Shown: positions 52,954 to 62,640 of the stretch, in pieces
Position numbering within the stretch: position 1 is the stretch's first letter
Layout of the letters: each line of letters opens with the position of its first letter
The notes under the pieces: generated by a model
The model's database searches: none
What the model saw: only the letters and a program-made list of their open reading frames with translations
What the model was told of the DNA's origin: nothing
Source: Enterococcus sp. 5H
Lineage (GTDB): Bacteria > Bacillota > Bacilli > Lactobacillales > Enterococcaceae
DNA length: 64,000 nt
Direction: 5' to 3'
Assembly (NCBI RefSeq): GCF_028128615.1
Contig: NZ_AMDP01000021.1
Span: 1-64,000, forward strand
Translations under genes and position numbers: made by a program

Positions 52954-54710
52954 TGGAAAATACCCCGACAAATAAAGAATTATACGAAAAAGATCAATGG
53001 GTTAGACCGTTTCTAAAAAAGTATAAAGGTTTATTGTACTTAGCGTTGTTTTTAGGATTTTTAACCTTTTTCAGTGCGGGAGCGTTAATGTTTAATTCAG
53101 GCTACTTAATTAGTAGAGCTGCATCGCTTCCTGAAAATATTTTAATGATTTATATTCCAATTGTTTTAACACGTGCGTTTGGGATTAGTCGTCCAGTGTT
53201 TCGTTATATTGAACGCTTAGTTAGTCATAATTGGGTATTGAAAATGACCTCTGATTTACGGTTGAAGTTATATTTAGTCCTTGAAAAAGATGCGATTTTC
53301 TTTAAATCGAAATACCAAACAGGTGACATTTTAGGTTTGCTTTCTGAAGATATAAATCATTTACAGAATTTGTACTTGCGGACGATTTTTCCAACGATTA
53401 TTGCTTGGATTTTGTATGTTTTTATCATTATTGGATTAGGTTTGTTTTCTTGGTGGTTTGGTTTATGCATGTTACTAATGCTTGGTGTAGTGGTTTTTCT
53501 GTTACCGCTAATTTCAGTTTTAGTAAATGGTGCTCGTCAAGAAAAGCAAAAAGTGTCTAAAAATGAGTTATATAAAACATTGACGGATAATATTTTAGGT
53601 GTTTCTGATTGGGTATTTAGTCAAAGAGGACAGGAATTTGTCCACACATATGAGCAAGAGGAAGCTAAATTACGTCAACTTGATGAAAAAATCAAGCGAT
53701 TTAATCGTTTTAGAGATTTTGTTTTACAAGTAGCTTTTGGCGTTATTACGGTAGCACTTTTGGCTTGGACTAGTGTTCGTTTTCCTGGTAATCATGGTGG
53801 GGCAGCTAATTGGATTGCGGCGTTTGTGTTGACTGTTTTTCCACTGATTGACGCGTTTGCACCATTACCGGATGCAGCCCAAGAAACAAATATCTATAAA
53901 GATTCGATTAAACGTTTAAATGATTTACCTGAACCAGAAGAAGCCGTTGTTGTAAAAAAAGATATTGTAGTTTCAGATACAACAATTAAAATTAATGATC
54001 TGTCATTTTCTTATGAGCATACTGCTAAAAATGTATTGGAAGATTTGGATCTGACAATTAAGCCAAAAGAAAAGCTAGCAATATTAGGGCGCAGTGGTTC
54101 TGGTAAAAGTACGTTGGCAACTTTGATTCGTGGGGATTTACAACCGAATAAAGGAACAATCACTTTAGGAAATGTGCCTACAGAAGAATTTGGTGATACG
54201 ATTACTGAATATATTAGTGTGATTCATCAAACGCCGTATCTGTTTAGAACAACGATTTTAAATAATGTTCGACTTGGACAAGAAGAGGCTTCAGAAGAAG
54301 AAGTCTGGCAAGTTTTAGCTAAAGTTGGGCTTAAGGAAATGGTGGAAGGCTTACCAGAAGAGTTACAAACTATGGTTGATGAAGCTGGTTTACGTTTTTC
54401 TGGCGGTGAGCGTCATCGTTTAGCATTAGCACGGATTTTACTGCAAGATACTCCAGTTGTACTTTTAGATGAGCCAACAACCGGTTTAGACCCGATTACG
54501 GAACAACGATTATTGGAAACATTCTTCACAACATTGGAAGATAAAACGATTATCTGGATTACCCATCATCTACAGGGTGTTCATATGATGGATCGTGTTA
54601 TCTTTATCGAAGATGGACATTTGGAAATGAGTGGGACTCCACAAGAATTGCTTGCAGAAAACAAACACTATCAACAACTATATGCAATTGACCGTGGAAT
54701 GGATAAGTAA
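52953..54710 (+). CDS. cydD: Cytochrome bd assembly ABC exporter subunit 2 (CydD/CydC type)
   Basis: A 585-residue half-transporter with the same architecture: membrane domain to about residue 320, then Walker A GRSGSGKST, signature FSGGERHRLALARIL and Walker B VVLLDEPTTGLD. It partners the preceding half-transporter. The start ATG overlaps the previous TAA by one base, behind AGGGGAG. It is the last gene of the operon, followed by two hairpins. Confidence 0.94.
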   Translation: MENTPTNKELYEKDQWVRPFLKKYKGLLYLALFLGFLTFFSAGALMFNSGYLISRAASLPENILMIYIPIVLTRAFGISRPVFRYIERLVSHNWVLKMTSDLRLKLYLVLEKDAIFFKSKYQTGDILGLLSEDINHLQNLYLRTIFPTIIAWILYVFIIIGLGLFSWWFGLCMLLMLGVVVFLLPLISVLVNGARQEKQKVSKNELYKTLTDNILGVSDWVFSQRGQEFVHTYEQEEAKLRQLDEKIKRFNRFRDFVLQVAFGVITVALLAWTSVRFPGNHGGAANWIAAFVLTVFPLIDAFAPLPDAAQETNIYKDSIKRLNDLPEPEEAVVVKKDIVVSDTTIKINDLSFSYEHTAKNVLEDLDLTIKPKEKLAILGRSGSGKSTLATLIRGDLQPNKGTITLGNVPTEEFGDTITEYISVIHQTPYLFRTTILNNVRLGQEEASEEEVWQVLAKVGLKEMVEGLPEELQTMVDEAGLRFSGGERHRLALARILLQDTPVVLLDEPTTGLDPITEQRLLETFFTTLEDKTIIWITHHLQGVHMMDRVIFIEDGHLEMSGTPQELLAENKHYQQLYAIDRGMDK

Positions 54711-54731
54711 ACGAGGTAAAAATGAAAAAGT

Positions 54732-54905
54732 AGGAGGTTGGGACAGAAGTGTTTAACTCCGAGAAATAAGAAGAAATTCACGAAAATTGCTCTTTAAATT
54801 TTTGTGAATTTGAGCTTATTTCCGAAGGCGTTGCTTCTGCTCCCACCGTTTATTCGGAAACTAAGAGCTTGAAACATAACTTTTTGAGTTATGTCCCAAG
54901 CTCTC
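54732..54905. repeat. Intergenic repeat copy B: nested long hairpin plus second hairpin
   Basis: GGTTGGGACAGAAG (54735-54748) pairs imperfectly with CTTCTGCTCCCACC (about 54830-54843). Inside, AAATTCACGAAAATT pairs with AAATTTTTGTGAATTT. A second hairpin (AGAGCTTG...ATAACT with AGTTAT...CAAGCTCT, 54863-54904) follows. The GGGACAGAA ends recall a repeat common in enterococcal intergenic regions. It separates convergent cydD and the polyprenyl synthase gene and may end both transcripts. Confidence 0.7.
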
Positions 54906-54912
54906 CCTCTTT

Positions 54913-55893
54913 CTAAAAAGATCGTTGTAATAATAATTGAGTTAATTGCTGTAAATGTTCTTTTGCTAAACATTCAGGTAATTTTTCAATATCAGTCAGC
55001 GCTTTTTCGGTTACTTTTTTAGCAAAAGCTTTCGCATCATTAACGCCGTCTAGCTGATGAACTAGTTGAGCTGTTTCTAAAGCCTCATCAGGCGTGATTT
55101 CTGCGCCCTTAGCTAAGTAGTGAGAGAATGATTCAGGTGATTTTTGCATAGCGAAAATCAATGGTAATGTGTAGACACCTTGTGCTAAATCTTCTAAAAC
55201 AGGTTTTTTCAATGTTTCAGAATCTGCGGTATAATCTAAGATGTCATCATAGACTTGAAAAGCGATTCCGATGTGACGACCAATCCGTGTAGCTAAGCGT
55301 TGAACTTCTACAGAGGCATAACCAAAATGAGCACCTTCTAAACAGCTTAGAGAGAACAATTCAGCGGTTTTTCCATTAACACTGCGCAGATAATCCCAAA
55401 CAGTCATATCGCTCTTATAGCGTGTATGCATTTGATCTAATTCACCCAGCAGTAAACGTTTCATTGCAGAAGCATTCGTGTGTAGAAATGTTGATCCATT
55501 CATGGTATCAGCAAGCAGTTCAAAAAATTCTGTGAATAAAAGATCACCTGTATAAACTGCAATATCCTTACCATATTGTGACTGTACCGTAATTATTCCA
55601 CGGCGCAAGGGAGAATCATCAATAATATCATCATGGATGAGTGTTGCCATGTGTAAAATTTCGATTGAGGCAGCTATTTTGATTAACTGTTGTTCATCTT
55701 GCTTATTTTGATCCCCAATTTGGGCGAATAAAAAGAAAAAAGCAGGACGTAAGAGTTTTCCGCCAGAATAGGTTAATTCAACGATCGCTTCTTCAATATC
55801 TTTGTTGCGTATTTTTATTTGATTTTTAATTAATTCGCATGTTTTATTTAATTGTTGTTGGACAGTAGGAAACTCTTTCCAAAAATCATTCAT
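54913..55893 (-). CDS. Polyprenyl diphosphate synthase (quinone side chain)
   Basis: A 326-residue trans-isoprenyl diphosphate synthase. The first aspartate-rich motif DDIIDD (residues 88-93) is followed by SPLRRG and the second DDILD is at 215-219 (FQVYDDILDYT). It chains isopentenyl diphosphate onto an allylic primer to make the hepta- to nonaprenyl tail of (demethyl)menaquinone. The location next to menA supports that role over undecaprenyl synthesis, which uses a cis enzyme. It is divergent from menA. Confidence 0.92.
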   Translation of the reverse strand: MNDFWKEFPTVQQQLNKTCELIKNQIKIRNKDIEEAIVELTYSGGKLLRPAFFFLFAQIGDQNKQDEQQLIKIAASIEILHMATLIHDDIIDDSPLRRGIITVQSQYGKDIAVYTGDLLFTEFFELLADTMNGSTFLHTNASAMKRLLLGELDQMHTRYKSDMTVWDYLRSVNGKTAELFSLSCLEGAHFGYASVEVQRLATRIGRHIGIAFQVYDDILDYTADSETLKKPVLEDLAQGVYTLPLIFAMQKSPESFSHYLAKGAEITPDEALETAQLVHQLDGVNDAKAFAKKVTEKALTDIEKLPECLAKEHLQQLTQLLLQRSF

Positions 55894-56010
55894 AACACAA
55901 TAATCCTTTCAGTAATTCAATACTATTGATTGTATACGAATTTGAGAAAGAAATACAGTAAATTATTTTATGAGCATTAAATTCAAGTTTAAGAGGAGGT
56001 GGGAGTATAA

Positions 56011-56916
56011 TTGAATCGAGAAGTATTTTTTGAGTTAGTAGAGCTAAAAGCGAAGACTGCCAGTGTTTTGCCTTTTCTTTTAGGTATTTGTTTTAGTTGG
56101 TACCATTATCAACAGCTGCATTTGGTATATGTCCTTATTTATTTTATTGCAATGTTTATTTTTAACATGGCTGTTGATATTCTAGATAATTATAACGATT
56201 ATCTCCACGCAAAAGAAGGTCATGATTACAAAGAAAAAACGAATATTATTGGACGAGAAAATTTATCTCTTGCAATGTTACGTCGCTGGATTATTTGGAT
56301 GATTGTGATTTCTGCTTTAATGGGTATTGTTCTTTCAGTAATTGTTGGCTGGCCGTTGTTGTGGATGGGGCTTTATTGTTATCTGATTGGTATTTTCTAT
56401 TCTTCTGGACCCAAACCGTTGTCTAGTTTGCCATTAGGAGAGGTTTTTTCAGGATTTACCATGGGTTTTATGATTACGCTGATTTGTGTGTATATCAATA
56501 CCTTTGATTCTTTTCAATGGACAGCAAGTAATCTAGGCAGTGTTTTCTTGATTTCATTACCTAATACATGTTTGATTGCTAATTTGATGTTGGCCAATAA
56601 TATTTGTGATTTGGAAGAAGATGAAAAAAATCATCGATTTACCTTAGTTCATTATCTAGGGAAAAAAGCATCTATTAATTTGTTCGTTGGATTGATTATA
56701 ATTGCGTTTGTATCAATCATTTTAAGTGTGTTATTGCAATTAGCCCCGTGGACGATGCTTTTGACACTACTAACGCTACCGTTTATTTGGAAACAGACTC
56801 AGCTTTTCTTGAAAGAACAAGTTAAAGCCAAAACATTTATCTGTGCCGTAAAAATTTTAGCGGTTGGTGCACTTGCACAAGTTGTATTTTTTGCCATAGG
56901 ATTATGGCTTAATTAA
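56011..56916 (+). CDS. menA: 1,4-dihydroxy-2-naphthoate polyprenyltransferase
   Basis: A 301-residue UbiA-family membrane enzyme with about eight helices. The first Asp-rich motif is DILDNYNDYLHAKEGHD (near residue 56) and the second NNICDLEEDEKNHR (near 197). It attaches the polyprenyl tail to DHNA, giving demethylmenaquinone. The start is a TTG at 56011 behind AGGAGGTGGG. It lies 28 bases before the NADH dehydrogenase gene, so the two are probably co-transcribed. Confidence 0.94.
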   Translation: MNREVFFELVELKAKTASVLPFLLGICFSWYHYQQLHLVYVLIYFIAMFIFNMAVDILDNYNDYLHAKEGHDYKEKTNIIGRENLSLAMLRRWIIWMIVISALMGIVLSVIVGWPLLWMGLYCYLIGIFYSSGPKPLSSLPLGEVFSGFTMGFMITLICVYINTFDSFQWTASNLGSVFLISLPNTCLIANLMLANNICDLEEDEKNHRFTLVHYLGKKASINLFVGLIIIAFVSIILSVLLQLAPWTMLLTLLTLPFIWKQTQLFLKEQVKAKTFICAVKILAVGALAQVVFFAIGLWLN

Positions 56917-56944
56917 TAAATAAAAAGGTTAAGAGGGGATTTAA

Positions 56945-58156
56945 ATGAACAAACATGTCGTTATTTTAGGCGCTGGTTATGCCGGATTGAGAGCCTTACA
57001 CGAACTTCAAAAAGGGAAAAACGATATAAAAATTACGTTAGTAGACCAAAATGATTATCATTTTGAAGCGACTGATATCCATGAGGTAGCCGCTGGAATT
57101 CAAACGTCAGAAAGAATCACATACCCAATCAAGGATGTTGTCAAAACAAGTTGCACAACATTCGTTCAGGGAACGGTAGAAAAAGTTGACAGCGAAAAAC
57201 AATTAGTTCAGTTGAAAGATCAAGAACCTATTTTTTATGATTATTTAATCGTAGCATTAGGTTATGAGTCAGAATCTTTCGGTATTCCCGGTGTTGAAGA
57301 ATTTTCACTAAAAATGGTAGATATTCCAACTTCAGAAAAAGTATACCAACATTTGACTGAACAAATGGAAGCTTACAAAGAAACAAAAGACGAAAATTGT
57401 TTGAAGATCGTTGTTTGTGGTGCTGGTTTTACTGGAATCGAGTTATTAGGTTCCCTTGTAGAAGGACGGAAGAAATTGGCTGAAATCGCGGGTGTTGAAC
57501 CAGAAAAAATTCAATTATACTGTGTTGAAGCTGTGACTCGTCTATTACCAATGTTTAGCGAAAAACTTGGCGGATACGGTATCGATCATTTGAAAAAATG
57601 GGGCGTAAATTTCCTAGTTGGAAAACCAATCAAAGAAATTAAACAAGATACAGTTGTGTACCTGGACGATCAAGAAACCAACGAATTGAGTGAATTAGCT
57701 GCTAAAACAATTATCTGGACAACAGGTGTCAGTGGTAGCCATGTAGTTGGCGATTCAGGTTTTGCGGCGAAACGTGGCCGAGTGATGGTAGAATCAGATT
57801 TAACTGACACAGAGCATAAAAATGTGTATATTATCGGTGACTGTTCGGCAGTTATGGACAAAGAGTCAAACCGCCCATACCCAACTACAGCACAAATTTC
57901 ACTAAAAATGGGTGAACATGCAGGTAAAAATATTAAAGCGCAATTAAATGGTCAACCAACAAAAGAATTTACTTTTAAATCATTAGGATCAGTTGCGTCA
58001 ATTGGAAATAGTCATGCATTTGGTGAAGTTGGTAAAATGGAAGTTAAAGGGTACCCAGCTTCATTCATCAAAAAAGCGATTATGGATCGTTCTTTATTTG
58101 AAACTGGCGGCATTAAAGAAGTCTTAGCAAAAGGTCGTTTTGATTTTTATCGCTAA
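56945..58156 (+). CDS. ndh: Type II NADH dehydrogenase
   Basis: A 403-residue single-subunit flavoprotein that passes electrons from NADH to quinone without pumping protons. The FAD-binding GAGYAGLRAL (residues 9-18), the NADH-binding CGAGFTGIELLG (near 158), VYIIGDCSAV and the Gln-rich AQISLKMGEHAGKN are all present. The C-terminus would sit on the membrane. With MenA and CydAB encoded here it makes a short aerobic chain. AGAGGGGAT precedes the ATG. Confidence 0.93.
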   Translation: MNKHVVILGAGYAGLRALHELQKGKNDIKITLVDQNDYHFEATDIHEVAAGIQTSERITYPIKDVVKTSCTTFVQGTVEKVDSEKQLVQLKDQEPIFYDYLIVALGYESESFGIPGVEEFSLKMVDIPTSEKVYQHLTEQMEAYKETKDENCLKIVVCGAGFTGIELLGSLVEGRKKLAEIAGVEPEKIQLYCVEAVTRLLPMFSEKLGGYGIDHLKKWGVNFLVGKPIKEIKQDTVVYLDDQETNELSELAAKTIIWTTGVSGSHVVGDSGFAAKRGRVMVESDLTDTEHKNVYIIGDCSAVMDKESNRPYPTTAQISLKMGEHAGKNIKAQLNGQPTKEFTFKSLGSVASIGNSHAFGEVGKMEVKGYPASFIKKAIMDRSLFETGGIKEVLAKGRFDFYR

Positions 58157-58184
58157 AACTAACGAAAATTAATCATCATTTAAA

Positions 58185-58230
58185 TGCTCTTGAAAGTTGT
58201 CATATCTAGGCAGCTTTTGAGAGCTTTTGA
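58185..58230 (+). terminator. Terminator after ndh
   Basis: A stem GCTCT...AGAGC (58186-58190/58220-58224) with extended imperfect inner pairing is followed by TTTTGA. Confidence 0.6.
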
Positions 58231-58405
58231 TGTGTGTTAGAGAGTTAAAATTTCAATGTTCTCAGGCACTGTGGTAAAGTGAGCATAAATAAATGTCCGT
58301 TTAAATGTATCAGTTTTCTTAAAAATTCAACAGAAACAATGGGGGTACTTTTGTTCGGCTCGATTTTTAGGTATAATGGATACTGATTGAAAAGAGGGAT
58401 GTTAA

Positions 58406-60787
58406 ATGGCACAACGGAAAAAAACAAAAAAGAAAAAGACCAAAAAGCAACAACAACAGCAGGAACATCTTAATTTCATATTTCTAGGGCTCTTTTTTAT
58501 CCTCTTTGGATTATTTGGCCTATTAAAATTAGGATTTTTAGGAACCTTATTTGCTAACGGTTTACGTGTGGTAATAGGTAATACCTTTCCTATAGCAGCA
58601 ATCTTACTAATGTTGTATGGTGTGATGTTAATTATTTATGGTAAAGATTTTCCTTTTAAAAAAAGTCGACTATGGATTGGCGCAATTTTTTTATACTTAG
58701 GTATTTTGCTATTTATACAAGCTCATATGTTTCGAAACGTCGGGACACAAGATCCTAATGTATTAGGAACAACATGGGATTTTTTACGGATGGATTTAAA
58801 AGGCAATACAGTTACTGAAAATGTCGGAGGCGGTATGGTTGGTGCAGCTCTGTATAGTTTGACGTTTTTTTTAGTTGCGCAGTTCGGTAGTTATCTGGTT
58901 GCTATTTTACTGATTGTATTTGGATTATTCTTAATGAGTATGTTGGAATTTCAACAGGTAATGAATGGTTTGCAGACTGTTCGTGAGAAACTTAGCGGTA
59001 TAACTATGCGAAATCAGGAAAATCAAGCTGAGCGAGAAGCTAAACGGGCAGAGAAAAAAGCAGCCAAACAAGCCAAGGCTGAAATGCAAGCTCAAGAGCG
59101 TCTTAAGCGTCTGAAAAACGATGTGCGAGAATTAACGCCAGGAGAAAAATTAGCCCAAGAAGCGTGGGAGCAAGAAGAAAAAGAAGTTCAAGAACCAGAA
59201 CAGCTAACCTTAGTTCCAATTGATAGTTTCCAAAGTCAAGCGGAGGCTCAGCCACTTCATGCAAAAGTGATTTCAGAAGAAACAGAAGCGGACGAAGGCG
59301 GAGAATTAGATTTTGAAATTTCAGAAGAAGCAGAAGATCGTGATTACGAACTACCGCCGTCAACATTATTAGATTCAATTCCATCGGCAGACCAAAGTGG
59401 GGAATATCAAAAAATTGAGAAAAATATCGGTGTGCTTGAACAGACGTTTAAAAGCTTTGGTGTAGATGCTAAAGTTGTTAAAGCGAGTCTTGGACCTGCC
59501 GTGACAAAATTTGAAATTCAACCAGCTGTTGGTGTAAAAGTCAGTAAGGTCGTTAGTCTGACAGATGATATCGCCTTAGCGTTGGCAGCTAAAGACGTTC
59601 GGATGGAAGCGCCGATTCCTGGTAAATCACTGATTGGAATAGAAGTGCCGAATAGCACAGTTAGCACGGTTTCATTTAGAGATATTATTGAAGCTCAGCC
59701 GAGTCATCCAGATAAGTTATTAGAAGTTCCGCTTGGACGGGATATTTCGGGGATGGTTCAGTCAGCAGACTTAGCTAAAATGCCTCACTTGTTAATTGCA
59801 GGCTCAACTGGTAGTGGTAAATCCGTTGCTATTAATGGCATAATTTCCAGTATATTAATGCGGGCAAAACCGCATGAAGTAAAATTAATGATGATCGACC
59901 CTAAAATGGTTGAGTTAAATGTCTATAATGGGATTCCTCATTTATTAACACCTGTGGTAACCAATCCTAGAAAAGCGGCACAAGCTTTACAAAAAGTCGT
60001 TCAAGAAATGGAATTTCGTTATGAGAAATTTGCAGCTGCTGGTGTTCGGAATATTTCTGGGTATAATGATTTAGTCATTCAGAGAAATCTTGAAGATGGT
60101 GAAAACCGTCCAATCTTACCTTTCATTGTAGTAATTGTCGATGAGTTGGCGGATTTGATGATGGTTGCCAGTAATGAAGTAGAAGATGCAATTATTCGTT
60201 TAGCTCAGATGGCTAGGGCGGCTGGAATCCACATGATTTTAGCGACTCAGCGTCCAAGTGTGGATGTTATTACAGGGATTATTAAAGCTAATGTGCCTTC
60301 TAGAATGGCATTTGCTGTTTCAAGTGGGACAGACTCACGGACAATTATTGACAGTAATGGAGCAGAAAAGTTGCTGGGTAGAGGCGATATGCTCTTCTTA
60401 CCGATGGGTGAAAATAAACCAATTCGTGTCCAAGGTGCTTTTATTTCGGATCATGAAGTTGAGCGGATCGTTGCTTTTGTAACAGAACAACAAGAAGCGG
60501 ATTATCAGGAAAGCATGATGCCGACAGAAGAAGAAGCAACAACGACAGGCGGAGAAGCGCCGCAAGACGAACTATATGAAGAAGCTAAAGCTTTAGTAGT
60601 AGAAATGCAGACGGCAAGTATCTCTTTATTACAGCGACGTTTTAGAATCGGTTACAATCGAGCAGCTCGTTTAGTTGATGAGTTAGAAGATCATGGGGTA
60701 ATCGGACCTTCAGAAGGAAGCAAACCAAGAAAAGTCTTTCTTGAACCGATGCCGGAAGATGAAGACATGAATTATACTGAAGAATAA
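58406..60787 (+). CDS. ftsK: DNA translocase FtsK/SpoIIIE
   Basis: A 793-residue septal DNA pump that clears chromosomal DNA from the division site. A Lys/Gln-rich start leads to four membrane helices (about residues 25-200), a charged linker (Glu/Lys/Gln-rich, 200-330), the alpha domain, and the RecA-like motor with Walker A GSTGSGKS (466-473) and Walker [13 protein letters not shown]. The C-terminal gamma winged helix ([20 protein letters not shown]) reads polar DNA motifs. ATG behind GAGGGATG. Length is typical. Confidence 0.96.
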   Translation: MAQRKKTKKKKTKKQQQQQEHLNFIFLGLFFILFGLFGLLKLGFLGTLFANGLRVVIGNTFPIAAILLMLYGVMLIIYGKDFPFKKSRLWIGAIFLYLGILLFIQAHMFRNVGTQDPNVLGTTWDFLRMDLKGNTVTENVGGGMVGAALYSLTFFLVAQFGSYLVAILLIVFGLFLMSMLEFQQVMNGLQTVREKLSGITMRNQENQAEREAKRAEKKAAKQAKAEMQAQERLKRLKNDVRELTPGEKLAQEAWEQEEKEVQEPEQLTLVPIDSFQSQAEAQPLHAKVISEETEADEGGELDFEISEEAEDRDYELPPSTLLDSIPSADQSGEYQKIEKNIGVLEQTFKSFGVDAKVVKASLGPAVTKFEIQPAVGVKVSKVVSLTDDIALALAAKDVRMEAPIPGKSLIGIEVPNSTVSTVSFRDIIEAQPSHPDKLLEVPLGRDISGMVQSADLAKMPHLLIAGSTGSGKSVAINGIISSILMRAKPHEVKLMMIDPKMVELNVYNGIPHLLTPVVTNPRKAAQALQKVVQEMEFRYEKFAAAGVRNISGYNDLVIQRNLEDGENRPILPFIVVIVDELADLMMVASNEVEDAIIRLAQMARAAGIHMILATQRPSVDVITGIIKANVPSRMAFAVSSGTDSRTIIDSNGAEKLLGRGDMLFLPMGENKPIRVQGAFISDHEVERIVAFVTEQQEADYQESMMPTEEEATTTGGEAPQDELYEEAKALVVEMQTASISLLQRRFRIGYNRAARLVDELEDHGVIGPSEGSKPRKVFLEPMPEDEDMNYTEE

Positions 60788-60797
60788 GAATAATTTT

Positions 60798-60838
60798 AAG
60801 TGAGACAGGTGTAAATGCTGGTCTCACTTTTTTGTTGA
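60798..60838 (+). terminator. Terminator after ftsK
   Basis: A 9-bp stem AAGTGAGAC/GTCTCACTT (60798-60806/60821-60829) is followed by TTTTTG. Confidence 0.85.
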
Positions 60839-60871
60839 AAAGAGTTAAAACTATTTTAGAACATGATATTT

Positions 60872-60880
60872 TGGTATAAT
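60872..60880 (+). promoter_or_regulatory. Extended -10 promoter of the GntR gene
   Basis: TGGTATAAT (60872-60880) is an extended -10 with weak -35, about 130 bases before the start codon. Confidence 0.5.
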
Positions 60881-61013
60881 GTATGAAATATGTTGGAAAT
60901 GATGGATGAAAAGTTGAATTTAATTCTGAATGCGATTAAAATTAGAGTATCGTAACGTAGGTCAGTTTACTATTAAGATAATTGTGTTTAATAAAAATAT
61001 AAGGATGGCTAAA

Positions 61014-61715
61014 ATGAGAAGAAAAAGCGTATTATATCTAGATGTTGCCGAGCAGATCAAATCAGATATTATGAATGGTAAATACCCAGTAGGATCACTA
61101 TTACCAACGGAAACGGAACTGGAGCAGCTATTTGATGTAAGTAAAATTACTGTACGTCGAGCGATTGAATTATTATCCTCAGAAGAACTTGTAGAAAAAA
61201 AGAGTGGCAAAGGCACGACTGTTTTAAGCAATCGACCGTATAATAAATTATCTAAAGCTGGCACATTTACGGAATATCTAAACGATTCAGGACAGAAAGT
61301 GACAAAGAAAATTTTAAGTTTGGATAAAGTTACCTTAACTCCAGACTCTGAATTATTTGAGTATTTTGGTGAGCAGGTTGTGAAATTCTCACGACTGTAT
61401 ATATTAGATGACAAGCCTTATATTTATTTTAATTACTTTTTACCTATTGATTTGGCAAACGTACCACTAAAAGATTTTGAGAATGAATCACTGTATCGTA
61501 TTATGGATCAGCACAAAATAGAGATTTTAAAATTTGAAGATAGTTTCCAAACGGTTCAATTAACAGCCGATCAACAAGAAATTTTAGAAACTTCGGAAAA
61601 AAATGGTTTAAAGCGAATTCGTAAGTCAGTGGATTTACGTGGTCAACTTGTTGAATTTTCTGAAGCGATATACAATACAGCCCTTTATCCATATGTCATT
61701 GAATATGAAGCCTAA
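61014..61715 (+). CDS. GntR/HutC-family transcriptional regulator
   Basis: A 233-residue regulator. The N-terminal winged helix (LYLDVAEQIKSDIMNGKYPVG then LPTETELEQLFDVSKITVRRAI) matches GntR, and the C-terminal half (VVKFSRLYILDDKPYIYFNY... to SEAIYNTALYPYVIEY) matches the UTRA ligand domain of the HutC branch. Effectors of this class are often sugar phosphates or amino acids. The start is at ATG 61014 behind AAGGATGG; the frame extends to 60930 without a site. The next genes are a BceAB-like transporter, which is not a usual HutC target, so the real target is unknown. Confidence 0.9.
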   Translation: MRRKSVLYLDVAEQIKSDIMNGKYPVGSLLPTETELEQLFDVSKITVRRAIELLSSEELVEKKSGKGTTVLSNRPYNKLSKAGTFTEYLNDSGQKVTKKILSLDKVTLTPDSELFEYFGEQVVKFSRLYILDDKPYIYFNYFLPIDLANVPLKDFENESLYRIMDQHKIEILKFEDSFQTVQLTADQQEILETSEKNGLKRIRKSVDLRGQLVEFSEAIYNTALYPYVIEYEA

Positions 61716-61719
61716 GCGC

Positions 61720-61766
61720 ATAACAGATTACTTACAAAAGTGTAAGTGATCTGTTATTTTTTTCTA
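61720..61766 (+). terminator. Terminator after the GntR gene
   Basis: A 16-bp stem with one G-U pair (61720-61735/61742-61757) is followed by TTTTTTT. Confidence 0.88.
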
Positions 61767-61890
61767 TGGTGGTTATAGGATATTTCATTTAGACTAAAGT
61801 AGAAGTTAAGAGTCATATTTACATTATGAAGAATTTTGAGAAAAATATAAAATATTTGCTGTATTTTACAGCAACAGGGAGCGAGAATAA

Positions 61891-62640
61891 ATGTTACAAG
61901 TTGAAAATTTATCTAAAACATATGGAACAGAGATTAAATATCAAGCATTGAATGAATTAAATCTTACTGTAAATGACGGTGAATTTATCGGAATTATGGG
62001 ACCTTCCGGTAGTGGGAAAAGCACTTTTTTAAATTTGCTAGCAACAATCGATCAACCAACTTCAGGACAAATCTTATTAAATGGCAAAGATCCTAATCAA
62101 TTAAATCAAGAAGAAGTAGCAAAATTTAGACGTAGAGAATTAGGTTTTGTGTTTCAAAGTTTCAACTTGATGCCAACTCTAACAGTTGAAGAAAATATTG
62201 TTTTACCCCTAACACTAGATGGCGAAAAAATTTCTGTAATGAAACGGCAGTTGAATATTTTAGCAGATCGTTTGGGGATTGGCAGATTATTAAAGAAGAG
62301 AATTGCTGAGATTTCAGGTGGGCAAGCCCAACGTGTAGCAGTTGCTCGTGCGATGATTCATCAACCACAATTGTTATTGGCTGACGAACCAACAGGAAAC
62401 TTAGATACAAAATCTTCTAAAGACGTGATGAAATTGTTGCAGCAATTAAACGAAGAAGAACAAGCAACTATTTTAATGGTGACTCATGATCCGTTAGCGG
62501 CAAGTTATTGTAAAAGAATTGTATTTATTAAAGATGGTGAATTGGTGGATGAAATTCACCATAATGGAAATCAAAAGATGTTTTATGATGAGATCATGGT
62601 AAAACTATCTGAGATTGAAGGTGTCGATAATGAATTTTAA
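61891..62640 (+). CDS. BceA-like ABC transporter ATPase
   Basis: A 249-residue ATPase of the MacB/LolD/BceA group with Walker A GPSGSGKST, Q loop FVFQSFNLMPTL, signature ISGGQAQRVAVARAM and Walker B LLLADEPTGNLD. It has the BceA-type extended C-terminus. The stop overlaps the permease start. In Firmicutes such pairs remove or sense bacitracin-like and lantibiotic peptides, or export peptides. No BceRS-type two-component system is visible in the window. Confidence 0.92.
   Translation: MLQVENLSKTYGTEIKYQALNELNLTVNDGEFIGIMGPSGSGKSTFLNLLATIDQPTSGQILLNGKDPNQLNQEEVAKFRRRELGFVFQSFNLMPTLTVEENIVLPLTLDGEKISVMKRQLNILADRLGIGRLLKKRIAEISGGQAQRVAVARAMIHQPQLLLADEPTGNLDTKSSKDVMKLLQQLNEEEQATILMVTHDPLAASYCKRIVFIKDGELVDEIHHNGNQKMFYDEIMVKLSEIEGVDNEF

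Noticed and set aside
59103-59384. Leucine-rich minus-strand frame inside ftsK
   Set aside because: Reverse complement of the Glu/Gln-rich FtsK linker gives artificial Leu runs; no start context.
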